From Streptomyces asoensis (GTDB lineage: Bacteria > Actinomycetota > Actinomycetes > Streptomycetales > Streptomycetaceae), in NCBI RefSeq assembly GCF_013085465.1, contig NZ_CP049838.1, positions 1,364,001 to 1,428,000 on the forward strand: a DNA stretch of 64,000 nt, in the 5' to 3' direction. The notes beneath the pieces are model-generated. The model saw nothing but the letters and a program-made list of their open reading frames with translations, searched no databases and had not been told where the DNA came from. This document shows, one piece after another, positions 40,478 through 49,371 of the stretch. The stretch's first letter is position 1, and every line of letters starts with the position of its first letter. The translations under genes were made by a program, and so were the position numbers.

Positions 40478-42865
40478 CTAGTCCCCGGCGTGGGCGAGTT
40501 CGATGTCGTGGTCGTCCACGTCACCGCCGCCGAGGCGGATGCCCGTCGCGCGGGGCGGGTAGCCGGTCGCGATGACCGTGTACTGGCCGCCGTCCAGGTC
40601 GGAGAAGGCGTACGCCCCGTCGCTGCCGGTCGTGGCGGTCGCCACGACGTTCCCGGCGGCGTCCACCAGGGTCACCAGCGCGTCGGCCAGCGGAGCGCCG
40701 GCGCCACGTATGGTGCCCCGCACCAGCGCGCCGGGCCGCAACTCGACGTCGACCCGGGTGACACCGGTGGCGCCGATCTCCACGGGCAGGGCCAGCGGCC
40801 GGTGCTTGGGCGAGCTGACCGCGAGGGTCACCGGACCCGGCACCAGTTCGGCGACGGAGAACCCGCCCGTGCCCTCGGTCTGTGTGGTGGCCAGCACATC
40901 GCCGCGCACGTCCGTGAGGATGACCACCGCCCCGGCGACCGGCGCCCCGCCCTCCACGGACCGCACCGTGCCGACGAGCCCGCTGGTGCCGCTGAGCAGC
41001 ACGTCGTACGTCACCGGCGTCGCCCCGACCACCACGGTCGTCGCCTGCGGCTGGTGCCCGTCGGCGGAGGCGATGAGCACGTAGGTGCCCTCTCCCGGCG
41101 CCTCGACGGCGTAGGAGCCGTCCGGCCCGGCGACCGCCCGGCTCAACTGCCGTCCGCCCAGCGAGATCAGGGTGACCGCGGCGCCGTCCACCGGCACGCT
41201 CTCCGCGCCCCGCACCTGCCCGCGTACCGGATGCCCGCCACCGGCCGGACCGCCGTCGGTCAGCCCGGGGACGACCGCGACGAGTTCCGCGACCGCGCGG
41301 GCCAGCGGCACCGCGACCGCGGCGCCCACGACCCGCTCGTCCGGTGCGGCGAGGTCCGGTGCCGCGACGATCTGTTCGGCTCCGCCAGGCCCGGCCTCGA
41401 CGGGCACCGGGGAAGCGGGTTCGGCGGCCGACGTGGCCGTGCCCGCCGGCCGCTGCCGCGGGATGAACGCGGCGACGACGAGGGCCAGGAGGGCCGCTCC
41501 GGCACCGACGGCCATGACCACCTTGAAGCCGTTCTCCGAAGGCAGCGCGGCGCCGCCGAAGGTGGTGGTCATCTGGGCCAGGAGCACGCCGGCGACGGCG
41601 CCGGCGGTGGAGGTGCCGATGGACCGCATCAGTGTGTTGAGGCTGTTCGCGGCGGCCGTCTCGGAGGGGTCCACGGCGCCCATGATGAGCGCGGGCATGG
41701 CCCCGTAGGCGAAGCCGATGCCGGCGCCGATGACGCAGGAGACCAGGACAAGTTCCCACACCTCGTCCATCAGCACGATGTTGAGGCCGTACCCGGCGGC
41801 GACGATGACGGCGCCGAGCATCAGGGTCACCTTCGGGCCCCGCGCCTTGGAGACCAGCGCGGAGAGCGGCGCGGTGGCCATCATCACCAGGCCCGTGGGG
41901 GCCATCACCAGGCCGGCGGCCAGCAGCGACCTGCCCAGACCGTAGCCCGTCGCCTCAGGCAACTGGAGCAGCTGAGGGAGGACCAGGGACATCGCGAACA
42001 TGGAGAAGCCGAAGGCCATCGAGGCGAGGTTGGTCACCAGCACCTGGCGGCGGGCGGTGGTGCGCAGATCCACCAGGGGTTCCCTGACGCGCAGTTCGAA
42101 CACGCCCCACAGCAGCAGGACGACGACCGCGGCGGCGAAGAGCCCGAGGGTGGTGCCGCTCCCCCAGCCCCAGTCGGCACCCTTGGAGATCGCGAGCAGC
42201 AGACACACCAGCCCGGCCGCCATACCGAGGGCACCGACCAGGTCGAACCGCCCGCCGGTGCGCACCTTCGACTCGGGCACGAAGACCGGGACGAGCACGG
42301 CGGCGACGACGCCGAGGGCGGCCGACGTCCAGAACAGCGTGTGCCAGTCGAAGTGGTCCGCGATGAGCGCGGCGGCGGGCAGCCCGAGGGCACCGCCGAT
42401 GCCGAGGGAGGCGCTCATGAGGGCGGTGGCCGAGCCGAGCCGCTCGGCGGGCAGTTCGTCACGCATGATGCTGATGCCGAGCGGGATGACCCCGGAGGCG
42501 AGTCCCTGTAGGGCCCTCCCGACGATCATCGGGACGAGCCCGTCGCTGAGGGCGGCCGTGACCGATCCCGCGATCAGCATGAGAAGGCTGACGAGCAGCA
42601 TGCGGCGCTTGCCGTGCATGTCACCGAGTCGGCCCATGACGGGGGTGGCGACGGCGGCCGCGAGAAGGGTGGCGGTGACCGCCCAGGCCGTGTCGGAGGC
42701 CGGGGCGTCGAGCAGCTTCGGCAGCTCCGGGACGATCGGGATCACCAGGGTCTGCATCAGCGAGACCACGATCCCGCCGAAGGCCAGCACCGCCACGACG
42801 AGGTCGGCCCGCGGCGCGGCGGATCCCTCCCCCGCCTCCGCGGACCTGGGTTGCGCATGGGACAT
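40478..42865 (-). CDS. DHA2-type MFS exporter fused to three carboxypeptidase-regulatory-like repeats
   Basis: Of 795 residues, the first 480 or so form a multidrug-type MFS transporter with about 14 helices. A motif-A loop reads MGRLGDMHGKRR and a loop of the DHA2 type reads LGSATALMSASLGIGGALGLP. An Ala/Pro linker and a hydrophilic segment follow, then three beta-sandwich repeats of about 70 residues. Each has the pattern VRGQV or VRGTI, ADALVTLVDAAG and SDGAYAFSDLDGGQYTV, as in carboxypeptidase-regulatory-like (Cna-B type) domains. The tail has little hydrophobicity and should be soluble. GGAGG lies about 8 bases before ATG 42865. A 17-bp palindrome lies upstream, but no regulator gene is adjacent. 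Confidence 0.87.
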   Translation of the reverse strand: MSHAQPRSAEAGEGSAAPRADLVVAVLAFGGIVVSLMQTLVIPIVPELPKLLDAPASDTAWAVTATLLAAAVATPVMGRLGDMHGKRRMLLVSLLMLIAGSVTAALSDGLVPMIVGRALQGLASGVIPLGISIMRDELPAERLGSATALMSASLGIGGALGLPAAALIADHFDWHTLFWTSAALGVVAAVLVPVFVPESKVRTGGRFDLVGALGMAAGLVCLLLAISKGADWGWGSGTTLGLFAAAVVVLLLWGVFELRVREPLVDLRTTARRQVLVTNLASMAFGFSMFAMSLVLPQLLQLPEATGYGLGRSLLAAGLVMAPTGLVMMATAPLSALVSKARGPKVTLMLGAVIVAAGYGLNIVLMDEVWELVLVSCVIGAGIGFAYGAMPALIMGAVDPSETAAANSLNTLMRSIGTSTAGAVAGVLLAQMTTTFGGAALPSENGFKVVMAVGAGAALLALVVAAFIPRQRPAGTATSAAEPASPVPVEAGPGGAEQIVAAPDLAAPDERVVGAAVAVPLARAVAELVAVVPGLTDGGPAGGGHPVRGQVRGAESVPVDGAAVTLISLGGRQLSRAVAGPDGSYAVEAPGEGTYVLIASADGHQPQATTVVVGATPVTYDVLLSGTSGLVGTVRSVEGGAPVAGAVVILTDVRGDVLATTQTEGTGGFSVAELVPGPVTLAVSSPKHRPLALPVEIGATGVTRVDVELRPGALVRGTIRGAGAPLADALVTLVDAAGNVVATATTGSDGAYAFSDLDGGQYTVIATGYPPRATGIRLGGGDVDDHDIELAHAGD

Positions 42866-42921
42866 GGCCGAGCCTCCGTGGGGGGATGCGGTTCTGCACG
42901 ACTGCGCAGCATCGTAAGCCC

Positions 42922-42938
42922 GCTTGATTGACTCAAGC
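42922..42938. promoter_or_regulatory. MarR/TetR-type palindrome upstream of the MFS fusion
   Basis: GCTTGA (42922-42927) and TCAAGC (42933-42938) flank TTGAC. This TTGA-N5-to-7-TCAA form is a common MarR-type operator. It lies 57 bases upstream of the MFS start. No MarR gene is adjacent, so the regulator may be elsewhere. Confidence 0.5.
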
Positions 42939-42972
42939 AACTAGTACTTTCGGTGTGCGGCGCGTGAAGAAA

Positions 42973-43039
42973 CCGGGCAGAGGACTCCGGGCAGAGGGAC
43001 CGGGCGGACGGGCCGGGCAGAAGGACCGGGCCGGGCAGA
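42973..43039. repeat. Clustered CCGGGCAGA repeats
   Basis: CCGGGCAGA or CCGGGCGGA occurs five times at 42973, 42987, 43000, 43013 and 43031, spaced 14, 13, 13 and 18 bases apart. The last copy forms the left arm of the htpG terminator. It looks like slippage expansion of a terminator arm in the gap between the MFS gene and htpG. Confidence 0.55.
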
Positions 43040-43055
43040 AGGCTCTGCCCGGCCC
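43028..43055 (-). terminator. htpG terminator
   Basis: A perfect 12-bp stem, GGGCCGGGCAGA (43028-43039) with TCTGCCCGGCCC (43044-43055), has a 4-base loop and lies 12 bases after the htpG stop on the minus strand. It is among the strongest hairpins in the window. No U-tract follows. Confidence 0.65.
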
Positions 43056-43067
43056 CCACGGCGTCGG

Positions 43068-45002
43068 CTACAGCGCGCGCTCCAGCTGTTCCGCCACCAG
43101 CTTCACGAACCGTCCGGGCTCCTTCGGCCGCCCGCCCTCGGCGAGGACCGCCAGGCCGTGCAGCAGTTCGGCGGTCTCGGCCAGCCCCGCACGGTCCTCC
43201 CGCTCCTTGAATGCCTGGTTCAGGCCCTTCACGAGCGCGTGATCGGGATTGAGTTCGAGGATCCGCAGGGCGCGCGGCACCTCCTGCCCCATCGCCCGGT
43301 ACATGTTCTCCAGCGCCGGGGTGAGGTCGTGCGCGTCGGAGACGATGCAGGCCGGGGAAACGGTGAGGCGGGACGACAGCCGCACCTCCTTGACGTCCTC
43401 TCCCAGTTGCTCCTTCATCCAGTCGAGCAGACCGGCGTACTCCTCGCCCTGCTTCTCGCGCTCGCCCTCGGCCTTGTCGTCGTCCTCCCCGCCGAGGTCG
43501 ACCTCGCCCTTGGCGACGGACCGCAGCGGCTTGCCCTCGAACTCACCCACCGCGTCGACCCACACCTCGTCGACCGGGTCGGTGAGGAGCAGGACCTCGA
43601 TGCCCTTCGCCCGGAACGCCTCCATGTGCGGGGAGTTCTCGATGCTCTGCCGGGACTCGCCGGTCAGGTAGTAGACGGCGTCCTGTCCGTCCTTCATCCG
43701 CTCCGCGTAGCTCTTCAGCGTGGTCGGTTCGTCCGTGCTGTGCGTGGTCGCGAACGACGAGACGGCGAGCAGGGTGTCGCGGTTGTCGGAGTCGGTCAGC
43801 AGCCCTTCCTTCAGGACGGCGCCGAACTCCCGCCAGAAGGTGGCGTAGCGGTCGGGAGCCGCGGTCATCATGTCCTTGACCGTGGAGACGACCTTCTTGG
43901 TGAGCCGGCGCTGCATCATCCGGATGTGCCGGTCCTGCTGGAGGATCTCGCGGGAGACGTTCAGCGAGAGGTCCGCCGCGTCGACCACGCCCTTGACGAA
44001 GCGCAGGTAGGGCGGCAGCAGCGCCTCGCAGTCGTCCATGATGAAGACGCGCTTCACGTACAGCTGCACACCGCGCTGGTAGTTCTGGTTGTACAGGTCG
44101 TGCGGCGCGTGCGAGGGGACGAACAGCAGCGCCTGGTACTCGAAGGTGCCCTCCGCCTGGAGCCGGACGGTCTCCAGCGGTTCGCGCCAGTCGTGGCTGA
44201 TGTGCTTGTACAGCTCGTGGTACTCGTCGTCGGACACTTCGTCGCGCGAGCGCGCCCACAGGGCCTTCATCGAGTTCAGCGTCTCGGGTTCGGGCGCGGT
44301 GTCGGCGGTCGCCTCGGCGTCGGTGGTGTCGGCGGTGGCGCCGTCGACCGCCTGCGGGACCAGCCTGATGGGCCAGGTGATGAAGTCCGAGTAGCGCTTG
44401 ACGATCTCCTTGATCGTCCGGTCCGCGGTGTAGTCGTGCAGCTGGTCGTCGGCGTCGGCCGGCTTCAGGTGCAGCGTGACCGTGGTGCCCTGCGGCGCGT
44501 CGTCCACCCTCGCCAGCGTGTAGGTGCCCTCACCGCGCGACGACCAGCGGGTGCCGTGGCTCTCGCCGGCCCGCCGGGTCAGCAGCGTCATCTCGTCGGC
44601 GACCATGAAGCCGGAGTAGAAGCCGACGCCGAACTGCCCGATGAGCCCCTCGGCCCCGGCCTCCTCCTGGGCCTCGCGCAGCTCCTGCGCGAACTTCGCC
44701 GTGCCCGAGTTGGCGATCGTGCCGATGAGCCGGCCGACCTCGTCGTACGACATCCCGATGCCGTTGTCCCGCACCGTCAGGGTGCGGGAGGACGCGTCGA
44801 TCTCGATCTCGATGTGCGGGTCCGAGACGTCGGCGTCGAGCGTGTCGTCCCGCAGCGCGGCGAGACGCAACTTGTCGAGCGCGTCGGAGGCGTTGGAGAC
44901 GAGCTCGCGGAGAAAGACGTCCTTGTTCGAGTAGACCGAATGGATCATCAACTGCAACAGCTGACGGGCCTCTACCTGGAACTCAAACGTTTCGGTCGAC
45001 AT
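43068..45002 (-). CDS. htpG: Molecular chaperone HtpG (Hsp90)
   Basis: The 644-residue Hsp90 has the GHKL ATPase N-terminus, with [26 protein letters not shown] and [17 protein letters not shown]. The middle domain contains the arginine-containing [12 protein letters not shown] segment, and the C-terminal dimerisation domain contains [12 protein letters not shown] and [15 protein letters not shown]. It is slightly longer than E. coli HtpG (624). ATG 45002 (MSTETFEFQ) fits the family start. The ribosome-binding site is weak and the next gene to the right is on the same strand. Confidence 0.97.
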
Positions 45003-45152
45003 GATGGGCGTGTACCTCACAGGTTCCGGAGTCTCCTGAACTGGCGAGAGCCACTGTAAAACACCAAGTCAGCCTGCGACGCTCGCTGTTCGTGATCGTC
45101 CGCATGCGGGCGAGCAGGGCGCGCGATCAGGGCAGGCGATCAGGGCGGCGGA

Positions 45153-45776
45153 TCAGCGCCGGATCTCCTCCACCTCCGCGAAGCCCTCCGCTCCGCTCCA
45201 CCGGAGCCGGGTCAGCCACTCGGTGGAACCGCGGGTGAAGACGAGGTCTCCCGAGCCGCCCGCGGGGGCGACCTTCGACCAGCCGTCGAAGCTCCTGGTG
45301 AGTTTCGTGTCCCACCGGGTGAGGTCCGCCGTACCGACGGCGGCGAGCGACTCCATGGGCGGTTCGCCGTCGTAGCAGTAGTCGCCCCAGTCCGCGATGA
45401 CCGCGACCCTCCCGTCGAACACCTTGAGCGTGAGGCTCTGGCACCGGTCGGTCGCGGTCGCGTACACCACGCGCGGCGCGCTCCACACGCCCGTGTCCGC
45501 GTCCCGGTGCCGTTCCACGAGCCCGCGTCCCTCGACGTACGCCATGCCCACCCGTCGGCCGTCGGGCAGCCCGATCTCCTCGTCGAACCGGGGGGCCGGT
45601 GCGGTCGGCGAGGCATGGGTACCGGTACCCGTGGCCGTGGCCGTGCCCTTGGTGGGCGCGGCAGCCGTGACGGTCGCCGACCCGCCGCCGTCTCCCGGCC
45701 CGCCGCAGGCCACCGCGACACCCACCACCAACACCGCTCCCGCCAGAGCCCGCAGCCGCTCTCCGTGCATCCGCAT
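45153..45776 (-). CDS. Putative lipoprotein of unknown function
   Basis: The 207-residue precursor has a signal peptide (GAVLVVGVAVACGG) with a lipobox-like VAVAC near residue 24, then a Ser/Thr/Ala-rich linker (AATKGTATATGTGTHASPTAP style) that may be glycosylated. The mature domain has VGMAYVEGRGLVERH, two cysteines (about 112 and 134) that could pair, and a tail FTRGSTEWLTRLRW. No enzyme motif is recognised. Start codons at 45776 and 45770 are both possible. Confidence 0.7.
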   Translation of the reverse strand: MRMHGERLRALAGAVLVVGVAVACGGPGDGGGSATVTAAAPTKGTATATGTGTHASPTAPAPRFDEEIGLPDGRRVGMAYVEGRGLVERHRDADTGVWSAPRVVYATATDRCQSLTLKVFDGRVAVIADWGDYCYDGEPPMESLAAVGTADLTRWDTKLTRSFDGWSKVAPAGGSGDLVFTRGSTEWLTRLRWSGAEGFAEVEEIRR

Positions 45777-45838
45777 GCCCCTATGTTCGCCTCTCCCCGG
45801 GTCGAAGCAGGTCAGGTCGGGTCGGGGCCAGGTCGGGT

Positions 45839-46615
45839 TCAGGTCCCATGAGTGACGCGGATCTTGGACTGGCCGTGCGGGAGTTCCTCCCAGTCGTCCA
45901 TGAAGTCGGCTCGCAGGCCGTGCTTCTCGGCCAGGGCCACGAGGGTGTCGGTGCGGTAGTAGAAGTCCTCGCGCAACACGTGGTGTTCCTCGCCCTCGGT
46001 GCGGTCGAAGGTGAAGTCGAACCAGCCGCCGGGCGCGAGCACCCGCCCCACGTTGGCCAGGCACTCCTCGATGACCGGGAGCGGCGAGTGCGAGAAGACG
46101 CTGTGCGCGTGCACCACGTCGAAGTGGGCGTCGGGCAGGAACCGCAGCGTCAGGTCGCGCACCGGCGTCAGCGCCGGCAGCCGCTGCTGTAGCCCCATCT
46201 CCACGATCGTGTCCTGCGCGGCCACGAGGATGTCGGGTGAGATGTCGATGCCGTGGTAGTGACCGGGTTCCAGGTGCCGGATGAACCGCCAGCCGCCCCG
46301 CAGGTTGCCGCAGCCGATCTCCAGCATGCGGTGCTCCGGACGCAGGCCGTGTCCGATCAGGTAGTCGAACTGCATGGCCCCGAGGGCGAGCCACCGTTCA
46401 CGGCTACGGCTGCCGACCGCCGCGTCCGGATCGGCGCGGGTGTCGGAGCGCATCACCGCGCGGTAGTAGGAGACGTGATCCTGGTGGCGGCGGCTCAGCC
46501 ACAGGTCCCGGGCGACGCGGGCGACATGGCGGGGCACCCGGTCGGGGTGGCGCAGGGCGTACCCGAGGCGGTGACCGAGGGCCGCGCGGTTGACGGTGAG
46601 CTTCTTGGCGGGCAT
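45839..46615 (-). CDS. Class I SAM-dependent methyltransferase
   Basis: The 258-residue protein has a basic N-terminal extension (about 60 residues) and then a methyltransferase core. Motif I is MLEIGCGNLRGGW, the acidic end of strand 2 is HGIDISPDILV, and a late motif reads VGRVLAPGGWFDFTFD. The substrate is unknown. It is read leftward, divergent from the sensor kinase to its right. Tandem 18-bp repeats occupy the gap upstream. Confidence 0.87.
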   Translation of the reverse strand: MPAKKLTVNRAALGHRLGYALRHPDRVPRHVARVARDLWLSRRHQDHVSYYRAVMRSDTRADPDAAVGSRSRERWLALGAMQFDYLIGHGLRPEHRMLEIGCGNLRGGWRFIRHLEPGHYHGIDISPDILVAAQDTIVEMGLQQRLPALTPVRDLTLRFLPDAHFDVVHAHSVFSHSPLPVIEECLANVGRVLAPGGWFDFTFDRTEGEEHHVLREDFYYRTDTLVALAEKHGLRADFMDDWEELPHGQSKIRVTHGT

Positions 46616-46640
46616 GCGTTTCCCGGCCTTTCCGAGCGAT

Positions 46641-46694
46641 GTTCTCGAGTTGCGTGACGTTCGCGAGGTTCCCGGCGTTCACGAGGTTCCCGGC
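46641..46694. repeat. Three 18-bp tandem repeats
   Basis: GTTCTCGAGTTGCGTGAC (46641), GTTCGCGAGGTTCCCGGC (46659) and GTTCACGAGGTTCCCGGC (46677) are contiguous. The last two differ at one position. They lie 26 bases upstream of the methyltransferase ATG. On the minus strand the repeat encodes AGNLVN, AGNLAN and VTQLEN, a hexapeptide pattern in a frame without a start or stop that I can support. Confidence 0.6.
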
Positions 46695-46868
46695 GGTCGC
46701 GCATTCCCGAACGGCGTCTCCCGCACGGTGCGGGTTCCGGTTCCAGCCTCGCGGCGCTTCGGCGTCACCGCCTCGTTCGACCGTCTCGGCCCGCAAGCCG
46801 GTTCGGGCGATCCGGATGTCAGCCGATCGGTTGATGCGGCCGGGCGTCCGTCGCGTTAGACACGGAGG

Positions 46869-48191
46869 ATGAGACACACCGATCCGGACGAGCGCTGGCT
46901 GGGCACGGTCGTCCACCTCGCGTTCTTCGTGCTGCTCGGCTCCTCGTTCGTCCGCTTCCTGAGCCGCGACCGGGGCGGAGCGCACACCGGATGGGTGGTG
47001 GCGCTGTACACGGCCTTCTGCCTGCTCCACGTCCTCGGGCGGTTCCTGGCCCCGGCGCCCCGGCCCGGTTCTGCGCCGACCTCGCGCCATCTGGCATGGC
47101 TGGGCTCGGTCTCGGCCGTCTGGGTGACTCTCCTGGTGCTCGCCCCGAGCGCGACCTGGTGCGCCATGCCGCTGCTGTTCGCCGGCCTGCACGCGTTGCC
47201 GCCACGGATCGCGGTGCCGCTCGCGGTCGTGCTCACCGCGCTGGTCGTCGTCTCGGAGGTGCGCGTGGCCGACGGCGCGCTCAATCCCAACATGGTCCTG
47301 GCCCCGCCGGCCGTCGCCGCGGTGGCCACCGCCGTGATGGTCCATCTCCAGCGCCAGGGTGCCCGGCAGCGTGTGCTGATCGACGATCTGGTCCGCACCC
47401 GCCGCGACCTCGCGGCCTCCGAGCGGCAGGCGGGTGTCCTGGCGGAGCGTCAGCGGCTGTCCACGGAGATCCACGACACCCTCGCGCAGGGCCTGTCCAG
47501 TCAGCGGATGCTGCTGCACGCGGCCGAGCGCGTCTGGGAGTCGGATCCGGACGCGGCCCGGGAGCACCTGCGCGAGGCCGCCGAGATCTCCTCCCGGGGC
47601 CTCACCGAGGCCCGCCGTTTCGTGCACGACCTGGCCCCGGCCGACCTCGCCGCACACACGCTCCCCGACGCGCTCACCCTGCTCGCCGCACGGGAGAGCG
47701 GACCGGGCCTGGCCCTGGAATTCCGGCTCGACGGCGACCCGGGCCCGCTGCCCGAACGGGTCGAGGCCGCGCTCCTGCGCATCGCCCAGGGGGCACTGGC
47801 GAACGTACGCGAACACGCCGCGGCGACCCGCGGTGTCCTGACCCTGACCTGCCTGGACGACCTGGTCTCACTGGACGTCGCCGACAACGGGCGCGGATTC
47901 GGGCCGGGGCCGGGCGAACCGGCTCGCCCGCCCGGTGCCGCCGGTGCGTTCGCCCCGGACACCCCTCCTGACACCGATCCGGACAACCCTCCGGACACCG
48001 GAACGGCCACCGCTCCGGTGCCGGAACGGGACCGCACGCGCGGGCACGGACTGCCGGCCATGCGGATCCGGGCCCGGCAGGCGGGCGGCACGCTGAGCGT
48101 CGAGTCCACCCCGGGCGAGGGCACCGTCGTCACCGTCGCCGTGTCCCTGACCTCGTTCGTCCCCGATCCTCTCAAGGAGCCCGTTTCGTGA
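46869..48191 (+). CDS. NarL-family two-component sensor histidine kinase
   Basis: The 440-residue kinase has about five membrane helices (residues 15-160), a coiled linker and the HisKA_3 phosphoacceptor STEIHDTLAQGL (His near 199). An ATPase domain follows with N-box EAALLRIAQGALANVREHA and G-box segments DNGRGFG and GHGLPAMRIR. An unusual roughly 50-residue Pro/Asp insert (PDTPPDTDPDN stretch) separates the two G-boxes. The start is at ATG 46869; a TTAGAC box 8 bases upstream with TTGATG suggests a leaderless or very short leader. It overlaps the regulator gene by GTGA. Confidence 0.88.
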   Translation: MRHTDPDERWLGTVVHLAFFVLLGSSFVRFLSRDRGGAHTGWVVALYTAFCLLHVLGRFLAPAPRPGSAPTSRHLAWLGSVSAVWVTLLVLAPSATWCAMPLLFAGLHALPPRIAVPLAVVLTALVVVSEVRVADGALNPNMVLAPPAVAAVATAVMVHLQRQGARQRVLIDDLVRTRRDLAASERQAGVLAERQRLSTEIHDTLAQGLSSQRMLLHAAERVWESDPDAAREHLREAAEISSRGLTEARRFVHDLAPADLAAHTLPDALTLLAARESGPGLALEFRLDGDPGPLPERVEAALLRIAQGALANVREHAAATRGVLTLTCLDDLVSLDVADNGRGFGPGPGEPARPPGAAGAFAPDTPPDTDPDNPPDTGTATAPVPERDRTRGHGLPAMRIRARQAGGTLSVESTPGEGTVVTVAVSLTSFVPDPLKEPVS

Positions 48192-48835
48192 GCGCGTCCG
48201 TACCCCCGCCGCCCGTCCGGCTGCTGCTCTGCGACGACCATGCCGTCGTCCGGGCGGGACTGCGCGCCCTGCTGTCCAGCGCCGACGGCATCGACGTGGT
48301 CGGCGAGGCGGGCACCGGCGAGGAGACACTCGCGCTGGCCGCCCGGCTGCGTCCCGACGTGGTGCTGATGGACCTTCAGCTCGACGGCGGCATGGACGGC
48401 GTGACGGCCACACGGCGCCTGACCGGCGGACCGGAGGCGGGTCCCCGGGTCCTGGTGCTCACGATGTTCGACACCGACGCCGACATCACCCGCGCCATCG
48501 AGGCGGGCGCCACCGGCTACCTGCTCAAGGCCGAACGGCCGGACGAACTCTTCGCGGCGATCCGAGCCGCGGCGGCCGGCCGCACCGCACTGTCGGCCCC
48601 CGTCGCCGACCGTCTGCTGACCAGGCTGCGCAGTCCGCGCCCCACCCTGTCCGCCCGTGAGCACGAGATCCTCGCTCAGCTGGCCCGCGGCCTGGGCAAC
48701 CGGGAGATCGCCCGGGCGCTGTTCATCAGCGAGGCGACGGTCAAGACCCATCTCGGGCGGATCTACGGCAAGTTGGGGGTGGAGACGCGGTCGGGCGCGG
48801 TGGCGGTCGCCAAGGAGCGACGACTGCTGCCGTGA
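48188..48835 (+). CDS. NarL/FixJ-family response regulator
   Basis: The 215-residue regulator has a receiver domain with RLLLCDDHAVVRAGL, the phosphoacceptor aspartate in VVLMDLQLDGG, and the Lys in YLLKAERPDELF. Its LuxR-type helix-turn-helix reads LSAREHEILAQLARGLGNREIARALFISEATVKTHLGRIYGKLGV. Its GTG overlaps the kinase stop (GTGA), so the two are translated together as a two-component pair. Confidence 0.93.
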   Translation: MSASVPPPPVRLLLCDDHAVVRAGLRALLSSADGIDVVGEAGTGEETLALAARLRPDVVLMDLQLDGGMDGVTATRRLTGGPEAGPRVLVLTMFDTDADITRAIEAGATGYLLKAERPDELFAAIRAAAAGRTALSAPVADRLLTRLRSPRPTLSAREHEILAQLARGLGNREIARALFISEATVKTHLGRIYGKLGVETRSGAVAVAKERRLLP

Positions 48836-48931
48836 CGCCGGCCGCCCTACCGACGCGGCACGGGGGCGCGGCCGCCATCACCTGGCCCGCGCCACCGGCC
48901 ACGCGCCACCGGCCGACCACCCCGAGCGCCC

Positions 48932-49306
48932 GTCACCGGTCTCGAGGTCGTGGTCGTGCCGGTCACCGACGAGGGCCTACGGGTCGTCCAGCTGACCCCG
49001 CCGGGCTCTTCGGCATCGGTCGTCTTCGGCACCGGGCTGAGCGCGGCCGCGCCGGGGTCCGTCGAAGGCCTGCATCTCGTCGTCCAGGACATCGAGGCGG
49101 CCCGGGCCGCACTCGTCGAGCGGGGCGCGGAGGTGAGCGCGGTGTTCCACGACGCGGGCGGCGTGTTCCACCGAGCCGGGACCGAGGGGCGGGTGCCCGG
49201 CCCGGACCCGGAGCGCCGCAGCTACGCCTCGTTCGCCTCGTTCAGCGACCCGGACGGCAACGGCTGGGTGCTCCAGGAGATCACCACGCGCCTGCCGGGC
49301 CGATGA
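48932..49306 (+). pseudogene. VOC/glyoxalase-family gene with internal deletion
   Basis: The frame reads VTGLEVVVVPVTD then EGLRVVQLTPPGSSASVVFGTG, then IEAARAALVERGAEVSAVFHDAGGVFH and SFSDPDGNGWVLQEIT, which is typical of VOC family proteins. In this family the first VPVTD-type strand is normally followed by a DRAKxFY helix and a WRLDAD strand. Both are missing, with the frame intact, so about 20-25 codons seem deleted near 48968. No proper start codon precedes VTGLEV. The nearest is GTG 48950, with no ribosome-binding site. It probably makes no functional enzyme, although a short product from 48950 (118 residues) is possible. Confidence 0.6.
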
Positions 49307-49335
49307 CAAGAGCGAGCCAAGACCCCACGACGGCC

Positions 49336-49371
49336 TTGTTCAGCTCCGGACAACCACCTAGCCTGATTTTG
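49336..49371 (+). promoter_or_regulatory. Promoter for a leaderless mRNA
   Basis: TTGTTC (49336-49341) and TAGCCT (49359-49364) are spaced 17 bases apart. Transcription starting 7 bases after the -10 box would begin at the G of the GTG start codon at 49371. There is no ribosome-binding site, which fits a leaderless message. Confidence 0.55.
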
